DNA of 64,000 nucleotides from Phosphoribacter sp037046615 (GCA_037046615.1 JBAOHD010000014.1:62001-126000); one strand, 5' to 3'. Shown: positions 8,255 to 18,037, numbered from the stretch's first letter. Notes: generated by a model not told the origin, from the letters alone. Numbers and translations: made by a program.

Positions 8255-9121
8255 ATGTCAGAACCGCAGTGGCGCGCGCGAGAGACGGCCCACCACAGCC
8301 GCATCGATGCCCTGACGGCCGACCATCGCCAGCGTCGCGCTGGCGGGCAGGCTCACGCTGGCGAGGACTTCCTCTTCACCTACTACCCGTTCAAGCCCGC
8401 GGCATTGCGCCGATGGCACCCGGGCGTCGGCGTCCTCCTCGAGAGGGCCGCGGGCACCGAGCGGGCCACGTGGCGATTCGCGCAGATGTCCGCAGATCGG
8501 GTCGGTCTCGACCTCGCGGCATACCTCGAAGCGCGGTCAGCGACCGTCGCCTTCGTGCGCGACCTCCTGGCTGCGACCGCCGGTCGCAGCCCGCACTTCG
8601 GGTGCTTCGCGCTGCACGAGTGGGCCATGGTCTACCGCCTCGACCAGGACACGGTGCGCCACCGGCGCCTCCCCCTGCGCCTCGGCCCGGACGGCAGCGA
8701 CGCGGTCGTCGACGCCCACACGCTGACGTGCACGCACTTCGATGCCTTTCGGTTTTTCACCGACCCTGCGCGGCCCCGCAACGCTGTCCAGCCGACCCGC
8801 GCCGACCAGGTGCGTCTGGACCAACCGGGGTGTCTGCATGCCGGCATGGACCTCTACAAGTGGGCGATGAAGCTCGCGCCCGCGGTGCCATCGGAGCTCA
8901 CCGCGGACTGTTTCGAGCATGCCCGTGACTTGCGTGTGCTCGACATGCGCGCATCCCCCTACGACGTCACGCTGCTCGGCTACGAGCCGATCGAGATCGA
9001 AACATCCTCCGGCCGTGCGCTTTTCACGCAACTACAGCGGTTGTATGCCGTCCGCTCGGCTGACTTGCGCGCGCAACTGCTCGCCGTGTGCGCAGCTGTG
9101 ACGGCCGGTCAGCGCCAGTAG
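8255..9121 (+). CDS. Conserved actinobacterial protein of unknown function
   Basis: A protein of about 288 residues rich in Trp, His and Tyr (EDFLFTYYPFKPAALRRWHPG; HFGCFALHEWAMVYR; LHAGMDLYKWAMKLAP). Relatives in actinobacteria are often labelled 3-methyladenine DNA glycosylase, but I see no helix-hairpin-helix or other glycosylase signature, so I treat the function as unknown. The start is uncertain: ATG at 8255 follows GGAGGTG too closely, and GTG 8243 or TTG 8219 are alternatives. It converges with the GNAT gene, overlapping it by 13 bases. Confidence 0.65.
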   Translation: MSEPQWRARETAHHSRIDALTADHRQRRAGGQAHAGEDFLFTYYPFKPAALRRWHPGVGVLLERAAGTERATWRFAQMSADRVGLDLAAYLEARSATVAFVRDLLAATAGRSPHFGCFALHEWAMVYRLDQDTVRHRRLPLRLGPDGSDAVVDAHTLTCTHFDAFRFFTDPARPRNAVQPTRADQVRLDQPGCLHAGMDLYKWAMKLAPAVPSELTADCFEHARDLRVLDMRASPYDVTLLGYEPIEIETSSGRALFTQLQRLYAVRSADLRAQLLAVCAAVTAGQRQ

Positions 9122-9696
9122 GTCGCCCGCGCACCCATGCCGCGACCGGCGTTGCGGCCAAGGCGCTTCTCAAGCAACGGCAGGAAACGGCCCGGCACCG
9201 AGGGGCTCAGCCGCTCACCGACCCGGACGGCTCCACACGTCTCGTAGAACCCAGTCGACTGCGGATCGGCCACGATGTAAACGGTCGTCCACCCCCGGGC
9301 GATGGCCTTGGCCATCGCATCCTGGAAGAGCACTCGCCCGACCCCCGCCCCGATAAATGTCGGGTCGAGGAAGAGCATGTCGAGCTCCCCCGCATCCGCC
9401 GGCGGCGGCTCGGTGGCCGGACGGCCCGGAAGGGCACCGGAGACGGGGCCGAGCAGATGGAATCCGGCGATGACCCCGTCCACCTCGGCGATGATGGCCT
9501 CAGCCGCCATCTCGGGCGAGACCTTGAGTTCGTCGGCGAAGGCGGCCATGAGGGATTCTGAATAACCCCAGAACGCCTTGCTCCGGAAGGCGAGGTCCGA
9601 CAGCGCTGCGGCGTCGTCGGGGCTGCCGGGGCGCACGGTCAGACCACTGCCCACGGCCCCGTTCGCGGACATCGAGGTGGTCGGGCTGGCGGTCAT
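9109..9696 (-). CDS. GNAT-family N-acetyltransferase
   Basis: A 195-residue acetyltransferase. The acetyl-CoA-binding region is DPTFIGAGVGRVLFQDAM, an R/Q-x-x-G-x-G/A-type motif, followed by YIVADPQSTGFYETCGA, the usual beta5 segment. The ATG at 9696 overlaps the cimA stop (ATGA), so translation is probably coupled to cimA. The substrate is unknown. Its coupling to an amino-acid biosynthetic gene may be only positional. Confidence 0.8.
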   Translation of the reverse strand: MTASPTTSMSANGAVGSGLTVRPGSPDDAAALSDLAFRSKAFWGYSESLMAAFADELKVSPEMAAEAIIAEVDGVIAGFHLLGPVSGALPGRPATEPPPADAGELDMLFLDPTFIGAGVGRVLFQDAMAKAIARGWTTVYIVADPQSTGFYETCGAVRVGERLSPSVPGRFLPLLEKRLGRNAGRGMGARATYWR

Positions 9697-11318
9697 CGCG
9701 ACCCCACCCCCCGTCGCATGAGGCCATAGGTGATGCCGTCGACCAACGCCTTCCACGACGCCTCGACGATATTGGGGGCGACACCGACGGTCGTCCATGT
9801 GGTCTGGCCGTCGGCCGTCTCGATGAGCACCCGCGTGATGGCGTCGGTGCCGTGCGAGGCGTCGAGGATGCGGACCTTGAAGTCGACCAGCTCCAATTCG
9901 TCGAGCTCGGGGTAGACCCGCCCGAGCGCCTGGCGCAGGGCGTGGTCGAGCGCGTTGACCGGGCCGTTGCCCTCGCCGGTCGCGACCTGTCGGGCGCCAC
10001 CCGCGGTGAGTTTGACCGTGGCCTCCGAGGTGGCCTCGCCGACCTCCCGCGCGTCGGTGATCACCCGCCACGACTCCACATCGAAGTAGGACACGGCCGT
10101 GCCCAAGTGCTTGCCCAGGAGCAACTCGAAAGACGCGTCCGCGGCGTCGAAGGTCCATCCCTTGAGCTCGAGGTCCTTGACCTCGGCCAAGACCTCGGCA
10201 ATGACCGCCGGCTGCCCGGCAAGGTCGACACCCATCTCGGCTGCCTTGAGCTCGATGCTCGCCCGGCCGGCCATGTCGGAGACGAGTGTGCGCATCGAGT
10301 TGCCGACCAGGGTGGGGTCGGTGTGCTGGTAGAGGTCGGGGTCGACCTTGAGGGCGCTGGCGTGCAGGCCAGCCTTGTGGGCGAACGCGCTCGCCCCGAC
10401 ATACGGCTGCCGGCTGTAGGGCGGGACGTTGGTGACCTCACTGATCGAGTGGGCGATCCGGGTGGCCTCGCGCAACCGCTCCGGGGCGACGAGCGGCATA
10501 CCTTGCTTGATCTGGAGGTTGGAAACGACGGTGAGGATGTTGGCGTTACCCGTGCGCTCGCCGTAGCCGTTGACCGTGCCTTGCACGTGAGTCGCTCCGG
10601 CGTCGACCGCAGCCATCGAGTTGGCCACGGCGCACCCGGTGTCGTTGTGACAGTGGATGCCGATCCTCGCACTCGTCGCGTCGACGACGTCGCGGACGAC
10701 GTCGGCCACCTGCGAGGGCAACATGCCCCCGTTGGTGTCGCACAGGGCGATGACCTCGGCGCCGGACTCGGCCGCGGCGCGGACGCATTCGAGCGCATAG
10801 TCGCGGTCGAGCCGGTAGCCGTCGAAGAAGTGTTCGGCGTCGACGAAGACGCGCCGCCCCTCCCCGCGCAGGAAAGTCACCGTGTCGCGGATCATCGCGA
10901 GGTTTTCGCGCAGGGTGGTGCGCAGGGCCAACTCGACGTGCCGCGTGTGCGACTTGGCCACGAGGGTGACGACAGGAGCACCGGAGTCGACCAGCGCCCG
11001 CACGAGGGTGTCGTCGGCCGCCCGCCCGTCAGCCCGCCGGGTCGCGCCGAATGCCGCGAGCGTCGCGTGCTTCAGGTGCAACTCCTGCTGGGCCCGGGCG
11101 AAGAACTCCGTGTCCTTGGGGTTAGCACCGGGCCAGCCACCTTCGATGAACCCCACCCCAAGGTCATCGATCTGCCGCGCGATCGTGAGCTTGTCCGAGA
11201 CGGAGAGGTTGAGCCCCTCCTGCTGGGCGCCGTCACGAAGCGTCGTGTCGTAGACGTGGAGGTCGGCCAGCGGATGCCCGCCGGTGATCGTGGAAGCAAC
11301 TGGTGTCGTGCTGGACAT
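9693..11318 (-). CDS. cimA: (R)-citramalate synthase
   Basis: A 541-residue DRE-TIM enzyme condensing acetyl-CoA with pyruvate to citramalate, the first step of threonine-independent isoleucine synthesis. Seen are YDTTLRDGAQQEG (catalytic/metal loop), HCHNDTGCAVANS (metal-binding HxH), GYGERTGNAN and a C-terminal LeuA-type allosteric domain. The overall pattern fits the CimA/LeuA2 type rather than LeuA, whose partner genes would be elsewhere. ATG at 11318. The 200-base leader carries a Thr/Val/Ile-rich leader peptide and terminator, indicating attenuation. Downstream steps (LeuCD, LeuB, IlvBN, IlvC, IlvD, IlvE) are all in this window. Confidence 0.9.
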   Translation of the reverse strand: MSSTTPVASTITGGHPLADLHVYDTTLRDGAQQEGLNLSVSDKLTIARQIDDLGVGFIEGGWPGANPKDTEFFARAQQELHLKHATLAAFGATRRADGRAADDTLVRALVDSGAPVVTLVAKSHTRHVELALRTTLRENLAMIRDTVTFLRGEGRRVFVDAEHFFDGYRLDRDYALECVRAAAESGAEVIALCDTNGGMLPSQVADVVRDVVDATSARIGIHCHNDTGCAVANSMAAVDAGATHVQGTVNGYGERTGNANILTVVSNLQIKQGMPLVAPERLREATRIAHSISEVTNVPPYSRQPYVGASAFAHKAGLHASALKVDPDLYQHTDPTLVGNSMRTLVSDMAGRASIELKAAEMGVDLAGQPAVIAEVLAEVKDLELKGWTFDAADASFELLLGKHLGTAVSYFDVESWRVITDAREVGEATSEATVKLTAGGARQVATGEGNGPVNALDHALRQALGRVYPELDELELVDFKVRILDASHGTDAITRVLIETADGQTTWTTVGVAPNIVEASWKALVDGITYGLMRRGVGSR

Positions 11319-11424
11319 GTGTCAAACGGCTTTCAGTCGTCAAAGTGTGTGGTGGCCCTGCTCGATCCCGTCGATCGCCTCTCCCGTCGCCTGTCAGCCC
11401 CAGCATCGTGTCGCCCGGACCAAC

Positions 11425-11453
11425 AAAAAGACCCCCCGGGGTGTGGGAGGTCT
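11425..11453 (-). terminator. Attenuator terminator upstream of cimA
   Basis: On the minus strand a stem (11453-11445 with 11437-11429, one mismatch) is followed by five T residues (11429-11425). It lies between the leader peptide and cimA, 107 bases before the cimA ATG, where only a regulatory terminator makes sense. Confidence 0.75.
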
Positions 11454-11481
11454 GCGCGACGAGTGATGCGGCTCGTCGCGC
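11454..11481 (-). promoter_or_regulatory. Pause/anti-terminator hairpin of the cimA leader
   Basis: A perfect 10-base-pair stem (gcgcgacgag with ctcgtcgcgc, 8-base loop) begins one base after the leader peptide stop codon and abuts the terminator. This is the spacing expected of a ribosome-position-sensing structure. Confidence 0.6.
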
Positions 11482-11532
11482 CTAGCTAATAACGATCGGG
11501 GTGACGGTGGTCACTCGGGTCGCAGGGCTCAC
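11482..11532 (-). CDS. Thr/Val/Ile-rich leader peptide of cimA
   Basis: A 16-codon open frame starting GTG at 11532 and reading MSPATRVTTVTPIVIS, with stop TAG. It contains four Thr, three Val and two Ile; a second in-frame GTG at 11514 would give a 10-residue version (MTTVTPIVIS). A hairpin and a rho-independent terminator follow at once. The composition resembles the thr and ilv leader peptides of enterobacteria and suggests that scarcity of Ile, Val or Thr tRNAs relieves termination. Too short for automatic gene calling. Confidence 0.65.
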   Translation of the reverse strand: MSPATRVTTVTPIVIS

Positions 11533-11575
11533 GTCGGACAGCCTGCCACGGTGATTGCCGATTGGACGACATGTC

Positions 11576-12386
11576 TCACGATTTGGACCTTGGGCGTGTC
11601 GCTGATCGGACGAGGGCCGCGAAGAGACGGAGGTCCTCCCCCGCCTCCGGATGCCACTGCACCCCGATGCAGAACGTCCCGGTCCCGGCGGGCCGAGCCC
11701 GTCGCCTTGTCAGCAGTCCGAGCGCCTCTCGGCAGCGCCTCGATGGCCTCCACCGTGCCGTCGCCGTGCCCAGCCGACACCCGGTAGCCCGGATGGCTCG
11801 CCACCGCCTGGTGATGGTAGGTGGGGACGTCGAGGGGACCGTCACCCAGGATGGTCGCCAGCTGCGTCCCGGCGAGGACATCGACGGTATGCCGCGTGAA
11901 GGCTCCCGGCTCTGGGCAATGGACGTCCGACCTCACGACGTCGGGGAGATGCTGGTGCAGCGTGCCCCCGGCTTCCACGGCCATGAGTTGCATGCCGCGG
12001 CATACCCCCAGGAGAGGAAGTCCCGCCGTGCGGGCGGCGCGGACGAGCGCGAGTTCCCAGGCGTCCCGGTCCGGGCGCGGGGCCTGACTCGACGGATGCG
12101 GCGACCCGCCATAGCGCTCGGCCGACACGTCAGCACCCCCGGCGACGACGAGCCCGTCCAGTCGCGCGAGGACCGTCGCGACCTCGGCGTCCAGTCGCGC
12201 GACGTCCGTGGCGCCCGGCGGCGGCAGCAGCACCACCACCGCACCGGCGCGCGTGAGGTGGTCGACATAGTCCATCGGGAGGACGGCGCTGCGCTGACCG
12301 CGCCATGGAGCCCGGTCGACAGGCTCGGCGTAACACGTGACCCCGATGACCGGCTTGGCGGCCACGAAATCAGAGGGGGGTGACAT
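11576..12386 (-). CDS. Class I glutamine amidotransferase-like hydrolase, PuuD type (one frame break)
   Basis: A peptidase C26 family protein expected to hydrolyse a gamma-glutamyl amide bond. Seen are GLVVAGGADVSAERYGG, the nucleophile elbow GVCRGMQLM and, after a frame break between about 11690 and 11740, GVQWHPEAGED with the catalytic His and Glu. ATG at 12386 lies inside the end of the SDR gene, so translation is probably coupled. It is the last gene of the glnA4-aldC-SDR cluster; the same gene set occurs in mycobacteria (Rv2857c-Rv2860c, from memory). It probably releases glutamate from a gamma-glutamylated intermediate. Confidence 0.8.
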
Positions 12387-13137
12387 ATGCCCCGGAGATC
12401 CCGCCATCGACGAGGAAGGTCGACGCGGTCATGAACGACGAGTCGTCCGAGGCGAGGAACAGGACCGCAGCAGCCATTTCTTCCGGCTCGCCGAATCGAC
12501 CCATCGGGATGTGGACGAGGCGTCGGGCGGCCCGCTCAGCGTCCTTGGCGAAAAGTTCCTGCAGCAGCGGCGTGTTGACCGGTCCCGGGCAGAGGGCGTT
12601 GACCCGCACGCCCTGACGCGCGAACTGCACCCCGAGCTCGCGCGTCATCGACAGGACGCCGCCTTTGGAGGCGGAGTAAGAGATCTGTGAGGTCGCCGCC
12701 CCCATGACCGCGACGAAGGAGGCAGTGTTGATGATCGATCCCTTGCCCTGCTCGAGCATGTATGGCAGCGCGGCCTTGCAGCAGAGGTAGACCGAGGTGA
12801 GGTTGATGTCCTGCACCCGTCGCCAGGCGTCGAGGTCGGTGTCGAGGATGGAGTCGTCGTCGGGGGGCGAGATCCCGGCGTTGTTGAAGGCGATGTCGAC
12901 CCGGCCGAAGCGCTCCTTGGCCGTCCGGAAGAGGGTGTCGACGTCGTTCTTGTCCGAGACGTCGCAGTGGACGTAGACGATGCCGAGTTCGTCGGCGAGC
13001 CGCTGTCCTGCTACGTCGTCGAGGTCGCCGATGACGACGTGGGCGCCTTCGGCGACGAACCGACGGACGGTGGCCAGACCGATGCCGGAGCATCCCCCGG
13101 TGATGACGGCAACCCGGTCCTGGATCCTGCCGGACAT
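12370..13137 (-). CDS. Short-chain dehydrogenase/reductase (FabG-like)
   Basis: A 255-residue NAD(P)-dependent oxidoreductase with Rossmann motif TGGCSGIG (residues 13-20), NNAG, a catalytic Ser-Tyr-Lys set (S in INTAS, YSASK) and a C-terminal VDGGISG. ATG at 13137 with an AAGGA Shine-Dalgarno. It sits between the aldehyde dehydrogenase and the PuuD-like hydrolase, so a role in the same amine catabolic route is likely, although its relatives are usually labelled 3-oxoacyl-ACP reductase. The substrate cannot be told from sequence. Confidence 0.85.
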   Translation of the reverse strand: MSGRIQDRVAVITGGCSGIGLATVRRFVAEGAHVVIGDLDDVAGQRLADELGIVYVHCDVSDKNDVDTLFRTAKERFGRVDIAFNNAGISPPDDDSILDTDLDAWRRVQDINLTSVYLCCKAALPYMLEQGKGSIINTASFVAVMGAATSQISYSASKGGVLSMTRELGVQFARQGVRVNALCPGPVNTPLLQELFAKDAERAARRLVHIPMGRFGEPEEMAAAVLFLASDDSSFMTASTFLVDGGISGAYVTPL

Positions 13138-13162
13138 ATGGTCCTTCTTTCGTGACTCGTGC

Positions 13163-13199
13163 GATCAGTTGCGGTCAGTGCGGTCGGTGCGGTCAGTCG
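13163..13199. repeat. Short tandem repeat (tgcggtcagt-like, three units)
   Basis: Three near-identical 10-base units (tgcggtcrgt) span the SDR-aldC gap and run into the last codons of the aldehyde dehydrogenase gene. Confidence 0.6.
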
Positions 13200-14582
13200 G
13201 TGGCGAAGAAGACGTTCTTGACATCGGTGAAGGCATCGAGCGCGTCCGGACCCAACTCGCGCCCGAGACCGGACTGCTTGAAGCCCCCGAAGGGCGTGGC
13301 ATAGCGGACGCTGCTGTGCGAGTTGACCGAGAGATTGCCCGCCTCGACGCCCCGCGCCACGCGGATCGCTCTCCCGATGTCACGGGTCCAGATCGACCCG
13401 GAGAGCCCGTATGCCGTGTCGTTGGCTTTCGCGATCGCGTCCTCTTCGTCGTCAAAAGGCATCACGGCGACAACCGGGCCGAAGATCTCCTCCTGCCACA
13501 GCGGGTCAGACGTCGCACGCGGGAGGACGACCGTCGGCGGGAACCACCAACCAGAGCCCTCTGGCGCGAAGCCGCGGAAGGCGACGTCGACCGGCATTCC
13601 GGCCCTGCCTGCCTCGTCGAGGAAGCTGGCGACCCGGGCGCGGTGCGCCTCGCTGATGAGCGGCCCCATCTGGGCGGCCTCGTCCCGAGGATCGCTAACG
13701 ACGACAGCCTTCACGGCAGCTTCGAAGCGCTCCATGAAGTCGTCGAAAACGCTGCGCTGCACGAGGATTCGGCTGCGAGCGCAGCAATCCTGGCCGGCGT
13801 TGTCGAAGACGGACAATCGGCGCTGACGCGGCCGCCCGTGCCAGATCCGCGTCGGCGAAGACAATGTTGGCGCTCTTGCCGCCGAGCTCGAGGGTGACCC
13901 GCTTGATCTGGTCGGCCGCTCCCCGCATGATCCGCTGGCCTACCTCGGTCGACCCGGTGAAGCAGACTTTGCGGACGCTCGGGTGAGTGACGAACCGCTC
14001 CCCCACAACCGAACCCCGGCCGGGAATGACCTGCAGGACGTCCTCGGGGATGCCGGCTTCAACCGCGAGCTCCCCCAGACGGATCGCGGTCAACGGAGTG
14101 AGCTCAGCCGGCTTGAGGACGACGGTGTTGCCGGCGGCGAGTGCCGGCGCGAAGCCCCACCCCGCGATCGGCATCGGGAAGTTCCACGGGACGATGACAC
14201 CGACGACGCCGAGGGGCTCCTTGAAGGTCACGTCGAGGCCGCCGGCGACCGGGATCTGCCGGCCGAAGAGGCGTTCGGGGGCGGCCGAGTAGTAGGTGAG
14301 GACGTCGCGGACGTTGCCCGCCTCCCACCGAGCGTTGCCGATGGTGTGACCGGCGCCCGCGACCTCAAGGTGGGCCAACTCCTCGAGATGGGCATCAACG
14401 ACCTCGGCGAAGCGGCGCAGGAGCCGGCCCCGGTCGGCCGGGGCGACCGCGCGCCACGCCGGGTAGGCCGCAGCCGCCCGCGCGATCGCCGCGTCGGTCT
14501 GCTCCAGGTCCGCGCCTTCGACGCTGGCGATGACCTCCTCGGTCGCCGGATTGATCACCTCGTGAGCGGCCACGGCGGTCAC
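13193..14582 (-). CDS. NAD-dependent aldehyde dehydrogenase (one frame break)
   Basis: About 460 residues of the ALDH superfamily. Seen are VPWNFPMPIAGWGFAPALA, GNTVVLKPAE, FTGSTEVGQRI, ELGGKSANIVFADADL and, after a frame break near 13830, the catalytic Cys in NAGQDCCARSR, EEIFGPV and TPFGGFKQSGLG. GTG at 14582 overlaps the glnA4 stop (GTGA). It is the likely oxidase of a gamma-glutamylated amino-aldehyde, analogous to PuuC. The break is probably a base-calling error because all family motifs persist. Confidence 0.85.
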
Positions 14583-15976
14583 AACCTCTCGAATCCTCGG
14601 ACGCGTTCCCAGTCGGTGACGGCGCGGTTGAAGGCGTCGATCTCGACCTGCGCGGCGTGAGCATAGTGCTCGACGATGTCGGCTCCGAAGACCTCTCGGG
14701 CCACCGTGGACGCGAGGAACAGGTCGCGGGCCTCGGCGAGCGTGGTCGGCACGCGCGGCTTGTCCGAGGCGTAGGCATTGCCCTCGAAGGCCGGCTCGAG
14801 TTCGAGCCCGTGCCGTATGCCGTGCAGACCCCCGGCGAGCATGGCAGCGACCGCGAGATAGGGATTGACATCGCCGCCGGGCACCCGGTTTTCGACCCGC
14901 AGACCCTGCCCCGTGGCCGACGACCCGCAGGGCGCAGGTGCGGTTGTCATGGCCCCATGCCACGGCCGTGGGGGCGAAGGAGCCTGCCTGGAATCGCTTG
15001 TAGGAGTTGATGTTCGGGGCGTAGCAGAGGGTGAACTCCGCGCAAGGTCGCCAGGACACCGGCGAGGAAATGATCGAAGATGCTGCTGTGCCCGTGGGTG
15101 TGCCCTGGGCCGTCCGGGTCTGCGCCCGTGGAGTCGTCGGCGAACACCGGGCGCCCCGACGGGTCGCGCAGCGAGAGGTGAATATGGCACGAGTTGCCCT
15201 CGCGCTCGTCGTACTTCGCCATGAAGGTCACGGACTTCCCGTGGCGGGCGGCGATCTCCTTGGCGGCGTTCTTGTAGACCGCGTGGTTGTCGCAGGTGCG
15301 CAGGACCTCTTCGTATCGGAAGGCGATCTCGTGCTGGCCGAGGTTGCATTCCCCCTTGGCGCTCTCGACGATGAGGCCGGCGGCATCCATCTCGTTGCGG
15401 ATGTCGCGCAGGAGCGGCTCGACGACGGTCCCGCCGAGGATCGAGTAGTCGACGTTGTAGCGGTTGGCTCCGGTCAGACCGGCATACCGCTGATCCCACG
15501 CCTCGGCGAAGGTCTGCTCGAAGACGATGAACTCGAGCTCGGTGCCGGCGAGGGCGATGTAGCCGAGGTCGGCGGCTGCCGCCACCTGCTCGCGCAGGAT
15601 CGATCGGGGCGACTGGCGGACCAGGCCGGAGCCGTCGAGCCAGGCGAGGTCGCACTGGACGGTGGCCGAATACGGCTGGCCAGGCGTGCGGCGGAGGGTG
15701 GACAGGTCGGGCGAGAAGACCATGTCGCCGTAGCCACGCTCCCACGAGCTCATGGCGTAGCCGTCGACGGTATTCATGTCGACGTCGACGGTCAGCAGGT
15801 AGTTGCAGCCCTCGGTGCCGTGCTCGAGCACCGACTCGAGGAACCAGCGAGCCGTGCACGCGTTTGCCCTGAAGTCGCCCTTGCATGTCGGTGAAGGCGA
15901 CGACGACCGTGTCGATGGCGCCCTCGTCGACGGCACGACGCAACTCGTCGACGGACAGCGGCGCGGTGGCGGTCAT
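14579..15976 (-). CDS. glnA4: Glutamine synthetase-like gamma-glutamylamine ligase (GlnA4 type; three frame breaks)
   Basis: A GS-fold ligase read across frames: start MTATAPLSVDELRRAVDEG, then TELEFIVFEQTF, AKGECNLGQHEIAFRY and NSCHIHLSLRD, then YAPNINSYKRF and GHDNRTCALRVV, then VENRVPGGDVNPYLA. Breaks lie near 15870, 15050 and 14930. The N-terminus is shorter than in true GlnA, and the neighbours are an ALDH, an SDR and a gamma-glutamyl hydrolase. This matches GlnA3/GlnA4-type enzymes that glutamylate polyamines or ethanolamine in Streptomyces. ATG at 15976 follows GGGAGGA. The actual amine is not decidable here. Confidence 0.82.
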   Translation of the reverse strand: MTATAPLSVDELRRAVDEGAIDTVVVAFTDMQGRLQGKRVHGSLVPRVGARARHRGLQLPADRRRRHEYRRRLRHELVGAWLRRHGLLARPVHPPPHAWPAVFGHRPVRPRLARRLRPGPPVAPIDPARAGGGSRRPRLHRPRRHRARVHRLRADLRRGVGSAVCRSDRSQPLQRRLLDPRRDRRRAAPARHPQRDGCRRPHRRERQGGMQPRPARDRLPIRRGPAHLRQPRGLQERRQGDRRPPREVRDLHGEVRRARGQLVPYSPLAARPVGAPGVRRRLHGRRPGRPRAHPRAQQHLRSFPRRCPGDLARSSPSATPRTSTPTSDSRQAPSPPRPWHGAMTTAPAPCGSSATGQGLRVENRVPGGDVNPYLAVAAMLAGGLHGIRHGLELEPAFEGNAYASDKPRVPTTLAEARDLFLASTVAREVFGADIVEHYAHAAQVEIDAFNRAVTDWERVRGFERL

Positions 15977-16028
15977 ACGTCCTCCCAAGGGCGCCGCCGG
16001 AGAGAGCCTCCGGCGGCAGTGGTCGCCA

Positions 16029-16902
16029 TCATCCTCCCTGTGGCCGCGTCATCGTGGCGACGAGCCACTCGAGCACGCGCGCCACGCCGTCATCGTCATT
16101 GCTCGCACAGGTATGCCGTGCCGCCGCGAGGACCTCGGGGTGCGCGTTGGCGACGGCGAACGACTCCCCCGCCCACTGGAGCATCGACAGGTCGTTGGGC
16201 ATGTCACCGAATGCCCACACCTGGCGGCGGGTCACTCGCCGTCGTCGGCACCAATCAGCCAGGGCCGCAGCCTTGGTGACTCCGGGTGCGGTGATCTCGG
16301 CCAGCCCGGCGGCGCCGGAGTATTCCACGTGGCCACGCCCCCCGACGACCCGTGCCACGAGCGTCAAGAAACTCGGTGTCGTCCCAGTGGGGCGCGACGG
16401 CCAGGAGTTTGCCGACTCCATCGTCGCTCCACGGTCCACTCGCATCGACGTGGACGCGTTCTGTCGGCATCGTCCCTGGAGTCTCGCTGTCGGGGAAGCC
16501 GGCTTGGACCACGGGTCCGTCGGCGCGCTCGGCCGCGAAGATGACACCGGGCACGGCCAGGGCGATGTCTGCCCGGAGCCTCACGACGAGATCGGGATGC
16601 AGGGGCCTCGTCGTGACGACCTCGCGTGCGGCGATGTCGTAGACGAAAGCACCGTTGCCGCAGACTGCGACACCGTGAGCGCCGGCTACGGACGCGAGGT
16701 GATCCATCCATCGTGGTGGCCGCGCGGTGACCAGGACGACGTCGATCCCCTGCTCTTCGGCGGCCGTGACCGCCGCGATGGTGCGGGCGGACGGCATACC
16801 GTCGCTGCGCAGGAGCGTGCCGTCGAGATCGGTGGCGACGAGACGTGGCGGTTGTGAGGCCAAGGCCTCCGAGAGCCGTCCTAGACGAGCCGGGTCATCC
16901 AC
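16029..16902 (-). CDS. HAD-superfamily hydrolase, Cof type (one frame break)
   Basis: A phosphatase-like protein of about 290 residues. Motif I is LVATDLDGTLLRSDG (nucleophile and acid Asp), motif II is VLVTARPPR, and motifs III/IV are KAAALADW...FGDMPNDLSML in the second frame. The frame break is near 16365. The start is uncertain: GTG at 16902 overlaps the ilvE stop by 22 bases; a TTG just before the HAD motif is an alternative. Cof-type enzymes act on sugar phosphates, nucleotides or flavin precursors; the substrate is unknown. Confidence 0.75.
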
Positions 16903-18004
16903 CCGTGGGTGTCCTCGGCGCGGCCGTACTGGATGTCGAGCAGGTGCGTGCGGATGGACTGGGTGACTTCCCCGACGTCGACACCGTCGCGCCGATGGTC
17001 GACCGCACCGCCGTCCCACCGCAACTCGCCCACGGGGGTGATGACCGCTGCCGTGCCGCAGGCGAAGATCTCGACGATCTCACCGCTGCGGGCTCCTTCC
17101 TTCCACTCCTCGATGGGGATGCGGCGCTCCTCGGGGTCGAGGCCGAGTTCCTTGCCCAGCTCGATGATCGACGACCGGGTGATCCCTTCGAGGATCGTCC
17201 CGGTGAGCTCAGGGGTGACCAGCCGTCCGTCCTTGGTGACGAAGAAGAGGTTCATCCCGCCGAGCTCTTCGATGTATTCGTGGGTCGCCGAGTCGAGGAA
17301 GACCGCCTGGTCGCAGCCGTGCTCGATCCCCTCGAGCTGGCCGGCGAGGCTGGACGCGTAGTTGCCGCCGCACTTGGCTGCGCCGGTGCCGCCGGCGCCC
17401 GCGCGGGCGAAGTCGGTCGACACCCAGAGGGTGACGGGCTTGAGCCCACCGGCGAAGTAGGCCCCGGCCGGGCGAGGCGATGACCGAGTAGGTCACGACG
17501 TCGGCGGGTCGGCACGCCGAGGAACGCCTCGGAGGCAAACATGAACGGCCGCAAATAGAGGCTCGTTTCTCCGGTGCCGGCCGCGGGCACCCACTCCTGA
17601 TCGACCGACACGAGTGCCCGGAGCGACTCGACGAAGTCGTCGACCGGCAACTCGGGAAGGGCCAAGCGCCGCGCGCTCCGACGGAGCCGCTCGCCATTGG
17701 CTTCGGGCCGGAACGACCAGACCGAGCCGTCCTCGTGACGATATGCCTTGAGCCCCTCGAAGATCTCCTGCGCGTAATGCAGCACCGCGGCTGAGGGCAT
17801 CAACGACAGCGGTCCGTATGCCGTGACCTGACCATCGTGCCAGCCGCGGCCGCGCTCCCAGGTCGCGAGGACCATGTGGTCGGTGAAGTGCTTGCCGAAC
17901 CCTGGGTTGGCCAAGATCGCCTGACGCGCCTCATCGCTCGCCGGACTGGTGGAGGGGTGGACCTCGAAGGTCAACGGCCGAGACGGCGAGGTTGAGGCTG
18001 ACAT
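16881..18004 (-). CDS. ilvE: Branched-chain amino acid aminotransferase (two frame breaks)
   Basis: A fold-type IV PLP enzyme making the last transamination to Ile, Leu and Val. N-terminal part: FGKHFTDHMVLATWERGRGW, LHYAQEIFEGLKAYR and SLYLRPFMFASEAFLGV. C-terminal part: GAAKCGGNYA, DSATHEYIEELGGMNLFFV and GTAAVITPVGEL. Breaks near 17510 and 17465 split the segment VTYSVIASP. ATG at 18004 with GGGAG upstream. It is divergent from the M23 peptidase gene, with an inverted repeat at 18038-18056 in the control region. Confidence 0.9.
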
Positions 18005-18037
18005 GACGTGGGGCTCCCGTCGACGACCGATCACAGG

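Noticed and set aside
13163..13199. Tandem 10-base repeats as a CRISPR-like or integration site
   Set aside because: Only three short direct units without spacers or mobile genes nearby.
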